From: Hydnum rufescens UP504
Taxonomy: Eukaryota; Basidiomycota; Agaricomycetes; Cantharellales; Hydnaceae
Direction: 5' to 3'
NCBI GenBank assembly: GCA_014904985.1
Contig: MU129213.1
Location: 22,464-35,424 of the forward strand
Length of the DNA stretch: 12,961 bases
The notes beneath the pieces are model-generated. The model made no database searches. It saw only the letters and a program-made list of their open reading frames with translations, and was not told where the DNA came from. A program made the position numbers and the translations under genes. Below, piece by piece: positions 7,386 through 12,961 of this stretch (positions within the stretch are counted from its first letter, which is position 1; each line of letters opens with the position of its first letter).

Positions 7386-8557
7386 GCATGTTGAGTTGCG
7401 TCTTTCTAGTGTCCCCTCAAGGCGTAGAGAAATACTTTTCAATGTAATCCTTTTGTGGCTGTGTAGTCACATCCAGTCCATCTCGAAAAATCCTTCACAT
7501 CAATCATCTGTTGTGGCCCCTGGCACCCATTGAAGAATTTCCTGGAATAACAACATGTAGGGTAGTTGCAGTGGCCAACGCAAATCCACCCTACAGGTGA
7601 CTTTTGGGAGGCTTGGGAGGATTCTGTTGCATCCTGGCCTTGCGAATCTGTGGTGCATTGGATGAGGGTGGAGAATATGCGGAGTCCATCAGCAAGCTCT
7701 GATTGCTAGAGGAAGACTGAGTGCCTGTCAGGTGAGTGGACTTGCACATTATTAGACTTCACTGTGGACAGATGGTATCCAGTCCTCGTGCTTTTCGTCA
7801 TCAACCCGGGATATTACCAGGCACGCGATCCCTCTCATTGCATTGATTTCACACTTGGAACCCTCAAAATCATTCAGGTATCACATATGCCCTATATCCT
7901 GATTATTCACTTGATTCATGCCATCAATCTAGTCCTCTGTGGGCTTAACATTCTTCATATCCTGTGTATACTATATCACACATGCCAAACACTGCTATCC
8001 CCCAACGTGGTATCGCTCAACTTCATGAATGGCGTGTTCCCCATGTTTTCACCAACATCGAGTACAGAGTCAATGAACTTCAACATGGTATAAAACCCAT
8101 AACTTGGTGAGATGTGCACTTTTGTGCTCAGAAAAAGGCTTTCCCCCTTTGGCTCCTACCTCTTGCACTTATCAATCTGAGGATGTGAGGTTTTCTCCCC
8201 CTGTCACAAGTCATGCTTCTTCCTTGTCGCCTTCACCGTCCAACCCCACTTTCCCTTTAGTAGCAGATGAATGGATGCAGACTCCGACATCACTGGCAAT
8301 CGAAGGAACTGCAGACCCGAAGGATTCCCCAGCATATTCAGCTTGTCATCACCCTATCCCTCCCTCTATCCCCTATTATCACCCTTGCCTTATCCTCACT
8401 CGTCTTTGTCACCCCATTGTCCCTCATCACAGTCTCTGTCTCCCAGTCTTTGCCCTCCTCGTTGCATCACGGATCTGTATGAAATTCATATGCCTCTTCT
8501 TTTCATTCTTTGATACATTCACCATCCGGCAAACCTTCTCCATCTCATTAGAATGGC
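7386..8557. other. Unassigned low-copy region, comparatively CpG-rich
   Basis: No recognised gene. Open frames on the plus strand at 7764-8093 (hydrophobic, Ile/Leu/His-rich) and 8104-8676 (Ser/Pro-rich) lack known motifs. Another plus-strand frame near 7982-8108 reads HVFTNIEYRVNELQHGIKPI. On the minus strand, 7724-7591 is open after a possible acceptor CTGACAG and reads MDSAYSPPSSNAPQIRKARM and then a basic Pro/Lys-rich end to a TAG, perhaps an exon end. CpG is much more frequent than in the transposons (five in 7741-7860). From about 8340 to 8530 the plus strand is pyrimidine-rich. Degraded exons are possible, but I cannot assign strand or family. Confidence 0.35.
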
Positions 8558-9106
8558 TCATGGCCCAGAGGTGCCCCTCATCTCCCTCACATACGGAATA
8601 CACTGGAGATTGTTTTTCCCCGGCCACTCATGCCTACCAGTTTTGCTGGATATGGGGGGTCTCTTCTGTAAACTGAAGCAATAGTCCACACTAGGCATGC
8701 TCTGCAGACTCATGAGTGGGGCAGCGATCTTGTGTACATCATCACAGGCCTGCCTTACAGATGACCATTCACCTTCCAAATCACAGTGTATGTTGCAGTA
8801 TGCTTTTGGGAGGTATTGTCCTGTACTGATATGCAATTCATATAGCACCCTTGGCATGGCGAGGGAGTGGGGTGCCACCAGTGCCTCTCCTCCCACCGCC
8901 ATTTGATGAGGCAAGGAGAGTAAGCAGTGTGGATGACATGGGAATATATATGGCCTCCAGACAGCAAACGAACAATGGACCATTTCCAATGGCTCACACT
9001 GATGATTATACCTTACATCAGGGTAAGAATTACCCCCTATTCTGGTTCCCTTTGCCAATATCCACTTTTTGTCACAATTGAACACTGAAATCTGAGCTAC
9101 ATCCAT
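8558..9106 (-). CDS. Uncharacterised 182-codon open frame (hypothetical)
   Basis: This is the longest uninterrupted frame between the two transposase remnants. The protein begins MDVAQISVFNCDKKW, is fairly Cys/His/Pro-rich, and has no signal peptide, membrane span or motif I recognise. A TATA box or splice signals fixing its ends are not evident. The opposite strand is also partly open, for example 8851-9081, where a frame reads DEARRVSSVDDMGIYMASRQ and ends near a good donor (CAG|GGTAAGA), so the coding strand is uncertain. It could be a fragment of an unrecognised element or chance. Confidence 0.3.
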   Translation of the reverse strand: MDVAQISVFNCDKKWILAKGTRIGGNSYPDVRYNHQCEPLEMVHCSFAVWRPYIFPCHPHCLLSLPHQMAVGGEALVAPHSLAMPRVLYELHISTGQYLPKAYCNIHCDLEGEWSSVRQACDDVHKIAAPLMSLQSMPSVDYCFSLQKRPPISSKTGRHEWPGKNNLQCIPYVREMRGTSGP

Positions 9107-10050
9107 GACAGAGTCCTTGAAACAAGGTTTGTTCTACACAGTTGGTTTTTATTTCTAGCTATAGGTGATTATGTTTCCTCAGCATTCATTGCTGAATCAA
9201 AGAATGTATAACCCAATGGATCTGGAATCAAGTCTTCTCAAACTGTCCCTTATTCATCTCTGGTGTTTTTGATTGCAAGGCGAGAGTCAAGAGTACCCTC
9301 CCTGCTAGCCCCTCCAGTAAGGCAGGCAGTATCCCAGCTCACTGATTCTGAAACTGACTTGAGGCCAAAAAAAAAAAAACATGGGCATGTAACCAGCACA
9401 GAATGCAGGCCCCTGCATCAGAGATTGAGAAATAGCACAACACAGGAGGTTTTGAGGAGCTTGGTGTTTTTTTCTTCATCGTTGCGATCAACCGATTTCA
9501 GGCGGTGGGATATTTACCTAGCATGACTTGATACAATGCAAATACCCGGAAGTCATGTTGGGTTTTATGGGGCCCCAGATACTGTGTCACCACCAAAGTA
9601 GTGGCACCTAGAAAACAGTGGGACTGTCCATTCAAGCATGTTGTACAAATGAACCCTTCATCTACAAATTAGTTTTGACAGTCTTAATCCACCACTCGAA
9701 GAACCCCTAGACTACATCCACTTCCAAACATGTTCTGAGTGCATCCCTCCCACTCCAATTGACAGATGAGGAAACTTCAACGGGTCTTACAAGCCCATGT
9801 GTACCACATACTGTGAGCGGTATGGTGCCCCAGCAGATTTCAAAGCCAAAGAGAAGAAGGTCAATGAGTGCAATTAGGGGCAAGTGAGTCATTGCACGGG
9901 TGCCTGGACAATAAAGAGGAAGAAGCAATAGACAATTCAGCCATACGGTATCAGAAACCCTGACTGCCAGCTTCCACTAGTGAGACCTAGTTGGGACTAC
10001 AGTCCATGGGTCGGATTCTCACGGTCCAACGAGCCTGACTCAATGCCAGA
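9107..10050. other. No gene seen; poly(A) run at 9367-9379
   Basis: This stretch has only short, unconvincing open frames (plus 9263-9526, minus 9707-9928). A run of 13 A occurs at 9367-9379. Such a run can mark the 3' end of a retroposed copy, but I see no upstream reverse-transcriptase or SINE-like box and no flanking target duplication. Confidence 0.5.
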
Positions 10051-10055
10051 CTGAG

Positions 10056-10077
10056 TACTACGGAAACTCCCGTAGTA
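10056..10077. repeat. 8-bp inverted repeat, 6-nt loop
   Basis: TACTACGG (10056-10063) and CCGTAGTA (10070-10077) are exact reverse complements with the loop AAACTC. It marks the left side of a repeat-dense region. Confidence 0.8.
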
Positions 10078-10084
10078 GCTTGGT

Positions 10085-10360
10085 AGGGTGGGAACATCCC
10101 ACAGACCCCATTCTGCTAAGTGGGGCTTGCTGGGAACTATTGTAGGGATGCCATGCATTTCTTTCTGCTACATAGGACCAAGTGCACTCAAGGATAAATT
10201 TTATTTCCTTATTTGGTAGACAACAGCCAGGCATTGTGGGGATACCCCACAGACCCCGGCTGCTGTGTGGGGCTCATGGGGGCACCCTGAACCCCAGACC
10301 ACTGTGCAGAGCTCAGGACATTAATTAACAATTTGTTTTTCCTTATTTGGCCGACAGTGG
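10085..10360. repeat. Diverged direct repeats about 134-148 bp apart
   Basis: A CCCACAGACCCC...GTGGGGCT block near 10097-10130 recurs near 10246-10275. CCTTATTTGG at 10207-10216 recurs at 10341-10350. TGGGAACAT near 10090 recurs near 10357. The order suggests two or three degenerate copies of a unit of about 140 bp. No coding potential is seen. Confidence 0.55.
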
Positions 10361-10413
10361 GAACATATCAAAGGACCATGTCAAGAGCATAATAAAAGGA
10401 CCCGATAATTTGG

Positions 10414-10452
10414 CCATGTCAAAATCTGTGAGAAATACCGAAATTGACATGG
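10414..10452. repeat. 9-bp inverted repeat CCATGTCAA / TTGACATGG
   Basis: The arms lie at 10414-10422 and 10444-10452 and pair perfectly. A further GGACCATGTCAA copy near 10374-10385 is a direct repeat of the left arm. Confidence 0.7.
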
Positions 10453-10481
10453 GAATCTGACCCATCAACTGTGTCCTCATC

Positions 10482-10585
10482 TTGAAGAATCTATGGAGCT
10501 CCCCAAGCACTCAAGATTCTTTTTCAGAGCAAAAAGAATCTCCAAAGAATCTGTCAAGAATCTGGCCCAAGAATCCAGATTCTTG
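10482..10585. repeat. Cluster of AAGAATC / GATTCTT words with a terminal palindrome
   Basis: AAGAATC or its reverse complement occurs about seven times in 100 bp. The last pair forms a perfect inverted repeat: CAAGAATC (10568-10575), spacer CA, GATTCTTG (10578-10585). Alternating GAA and TTC blocks formally resemble heat-shock-element spacing, and a dense clustered inverted motif also fits subterminal transposase-binding repeats. Function is unknown. Confidence 0.65.
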
Positions 10586-10600
10586 CAACTGAACAGGGCC

Positions 10601-10645
10601 TTAGGTTCAGGTTAGGTTCAGGTTTAACCAAGGTTCAAACCTGAA
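10601..10645. repeat. Double TTAGGTTCAGG plus 9-bp inverted repeat
   Basis: TTAGGTTCAGG occurs twice in tandem (10601-10611, 10612-10622). TTCAGGTTT (10617-10625) pairs perfectly with AAACCTGAA (10637-10645) across 11 nt. It is near the 3' side of the KDZ gene and could be part of that element's non-coding end. It is too short to be telomeric. Confidence 0.7.
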
Positions 10646-10840
10646 ATCATGAGCCCCTTCAGACAGGAGAAATATCTGAGCTCAACACTGATTTTAACCA
10701 TAATCCGGAATGAGTCATCAATTCTGGCAAGTTCCAGAATTATGTAAGCAGGTTCCTTGCAGGCTGGTCAGCCATATAGCCTTAGCTCAAAAGGAGTACC
10801 ATTTTGATGTTTTGTCTGGGCCTGAGAGGCTTAAATTGGG

Positions 10841-10915
10841 GTTGATGTCAAATGATGATCAAAAACTGAATTTTGACCTTGTATTGATGGTTTTGACATC
10901 AAATTTGACATCAAC
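10841..10915. repeat. 13-bp inverted repeat near the KDZ gene 3' end
   Basis: GTTGATGTCAAAT (10841-10853) and ATTTGACATCAAC (10903-10915) are exact reverse complements. More TTGAC, TTGATG and CATCAA words surround them, including CCATTG-T-CAATGG just after. A plus-strand frame covering this area (10710-11081) has no recognisable content. Confidence 0.8.
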
Positions 10916-11003
10916 CATTGTCAATGGCCTCAACTTCAAGGACTTGACAATATTTAGCTCAAGACAAGGGCTATATGCATTAATGAATAATAATTCTAGT
11001 ACA

Positions 11004-12961
11004 TTAATCTTCACTATCTATGAGGGTGCTATCTACAAGTGCAATAAAACCAAGGTCCTCTACTTCACAATCCTCCTCTAGTTCTCCATCATCATCATCA
11101 TCAGATGATACCACACTACTCAACCCATCATCCTTATGCCCCCTTGATGATATGCCCGAAACTTGACTGAGATGGTGATGTTCTAGAGGTATTGGAGGGT
11201 GGATATCATCCCAGCATGGGGTAGTTGACATAGAATTAATGAGAGAAAGATCTTTTCTCCAAGTCACCAACCAGTTGTACAGTTGATGCAGTCAAACAAG
11301 GGCAAAGAATGAGACATCATCATTTTGTGTGAAGTCAACCAGTCTCTCCACTGCAGTATACTCTTTAGAGAACCATGTCCAAAGATTACTGTGTTCCACC
11401 TTGCACCATTCCAACTCCTCTTTACAGTTGATGATCTCCTGCATGGTGACATATCCCTTGCTTGATCAAAGCATCTGCCAACCATGGAGGAAGGACACCA
11501 TCAGGGAAGTCAGCGACATCACCCCTTGTATCTTCCCATATATCCTGATCAACATCCAGTCTGTACAACCCTTCCTTTGAAAGCATTGGTGGAATATAAG
11601 CATCCCTTGAGATACTTTTTGATCTCCTTCTATATTCAACCATTTCCACCAATGTCGCATTGTACTTCTTCATAGTGCCTTCAATCCCAGAGGAGCGGTG
11701 CTTCACAGCCTTTTCTACATGTGCCTTCATCTTCTGGTCCAGTATGTGAGTGGAATGGGTGTGATCCAGAGTTGCAAGCTCAAATTTTCACTCCCTTAAC
11801 TTTTGGAGGAGTTGTTCCCTAAGAACACAAAGGTTGAGCTGAAGAGTAATCCATTTATCCTTCTTCAGCTTTGACAACTTCTGGGCGGCAACCTGATCCC
11901 GGAGTTTCAGCTCCTCAACCTTCTTTTGTATGTTGTTTTCAAGGTGCACTACTGAGGCCTTGGTTGATTTAACCTTTTCCTGCCATTCCATAAGCACAGC
12001 TTCACTCACACTGTCCTCTCCAACCATATCATTGCCCTCCTTTATTAAGTCTTGCAAGTTCTCCTGCTGGGCATCTAATGTGGACTGTAGTGAAAGGATA
12101 CGATCAATGGTGTGGGCACCCTGGGTCTGGGACTGCCAGGATATTGGCTGACTCTGATAAAGCCACTGCTCCTTGAATTGTTGGAGGAGATACTCAATAG
12201 ACTGAAGACCAAGTTTCTCCTGGGCTTCATCCAAACGACGTTGGGCATGATCAGTGCAATCCCTCAGCCACTTTCCAAAACCCTCTCATTTCCCCTCATC
12301 AATGTGTTCCACTTGTAAGTCCAGAAGGAATAGTTGATGGTGATAGCCTGTCACCTGAAGCCCAGGGATAAGTTGCCATAACTCACTCCAAAACCGCTCA
12401 CACCCTTCTCCATCTGAAAGACCCCAGATCTCATTCTTTCGAGGGTGGTACCATAGTTGACAGGTCCACTGGTGCCCATATGCATGGAAAATTGATGCAC
12501 CCCACTCCAAATGCCCAACCACTCTGGCAGAAAGTCCCATTTCTTGAGTGATTGGTCTATTTGGCAGCCAATATCATATAAGGCACCAATTCTCCAATGA
12601 TGGGGCAGATGCTTGATAAGGGCATCACGAAGGGCAAACACATAGAATTGTTTCTCCCCAGCAGTCCACATGTTGGCCAGAAATATGGGAATATCATGTC
12701 GGCAGAGCATGGCAAGGATGCCAGTGTCACTGAGATGAGTAATGTTATATTCATCGCGCAAGAAATCACAGATGTAATGCATGTTAGATTGACTTATCCC
12801 TCTGCTGCAGTTTCCTCTTCCAGGTTGGATACCTTGGACTTTTTGCTCCCATGCCTCTAAGGCCTCCTGTGACAGCTCAATTGTCCTTGGTGATGTAATG
12901 TGTGGGTCCTGGGTTCCAGTCTCTCCTTGATACCCCACACGTCTGTCCAAGTCTCACTGTC
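11004..12961 (-). pseudogene. KDZ (Kyakuja-Dileera-Zisupton) transposase, C-terminal part, decayed and cut by window edge
   Basis: This encodes the second half of a large DDE transposase. Visible landmarks in order are DTGILAMLCRHDIPIFLANM, LYDIGCQ (catalytic-type Asp, codon 12575-12573), FLPEWL, SIFHAYGHQWTCQLWYHPRK and GLSDGEGCERFWS, which holds the expected catalytic Glu (about 12399). There follows a Gln/Lys/Glu-rich coiled-coil (12234-11800), a segment with SKEGLYRLDVDQDIWED, and an acidic Asp/Ser/Glu tail ending at a TAG or TAA-type stop at 11004. These motifs and their order are characteristic of the family. The frame is broken by a one-base loss near 12513-12518 and a phase change near 11445. 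In-frame TGA codons lie at 12286-12284, 11790-11788 and 11294-11292. A TGA also occurs at 12956-12954, which may lie in an intron or be another lesion. The N-terminal half, with the first Asp and any Cys cluster, is outside the window. Confidence 0.93.
11087..11101. repeat. (CAT)5 microsatellite in the KDZ acidic tail
   Basis: Five CAT triplets lie on the plus strand. On the minus strand they encode part of the Asp run in the SSDDDDDGELEED segment of the KDZ C-terminus. Acidic C-terminal tails are usual in this family. Confidence 0.85.

Noticed and set aside
9263..9526. 87-codon frame spanning the poly(A) run
   Set aside because: It includes a homopolymer-coded Lys run, has no motif, and has no flanking signals of a retroposed gene.
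10601..10622. Telomeric repeat
   Set aside because: TTAGGTTCAGG occurs only twice and is not the TTAGGG unit; there is no extended run.
10626..10645. tRNA or SINE B-box (GGTTCAAAC)
   Set aside because: No matching A-box at the right distance and no cloverleaf could be drawn; the sequence is better explained by the local inverted repeat.
10710..11081. 123-codon plus-strand frame
   Set aside because: It overlaps the inverted-repeat region and the end of the KDZ gene on the other strand, and has no motif.

Overview
The window looks like a transposon-rich, repeat-dominated stretch of a filamentous fungal genome, most likely an Agaricomycete (mushroom-type) basidiomycete. The grounds are a KDZ (Kyakuja-Dileera-Zisupton) family transposase of the kind abundant in mushrooms, short GT-AG introns of 56-69 nt, and moderate GC with strong CpG scarcity in the repeats. 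I see no rRNA, tRNA, CRISPR or intact host gene, and no bacterial-style operons. The organism call is inference.

Layout. 1-190 is unassigned flank. About 191-3380 is a roughly 3.2-kb tandem array with a 42-bp period made of two 21-bp halves, each carrying a CATG core; it is rich in palindromes and open in several frames on both strands. 3391-3439 is a perfect 13-bp inverted repeat beside the array edge. About 3480-6926 (minus) is a decayed gene for a Mutator-like (MULE) transposase. Four introns can be placed in it. It encodes a Pro-rich N-terminus, a Cys/His zinc finger resembling the WRKY-GCM1 class, a DDE core with the motifs TDAN, VVDFS and TNAVES, and a C-terminal segment with a Cys-box resembling ubiquitin-specific proteases. 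About 7089-7385 is a G/T-rich degenerate GGTTGC repeat. 7386-10050 holds no gene I recognise; one 182-codon open frame on the minus strand (8558-9106) is the best candidate, and 7.74-8.5 kb is visibly richer in CpG than the transposons. 10056-10915 is packed with short inverted and direct repeats. 11004-12961 (minus) is the C-terminal part of a KDZ transposase pseudogene that runs off the right edge.

How it fits together. Both transposase genes lie on the minus strand and both are dead, broken by frameshifts and in-frame stops. All six stops I can place could have arisen by one C-to-T or G-to-A transition, and CpG is depleted, which fits decay of methylated, silenced DNA. The most unusual object is the 21/42-bp array: its period equals two or four helical turns, it is quasi-symmetric between strands, and it abuts the 3' side of the MULE. 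It could be an amplified subterminal or binding-site repeat of that element, but this is a hypothesis.
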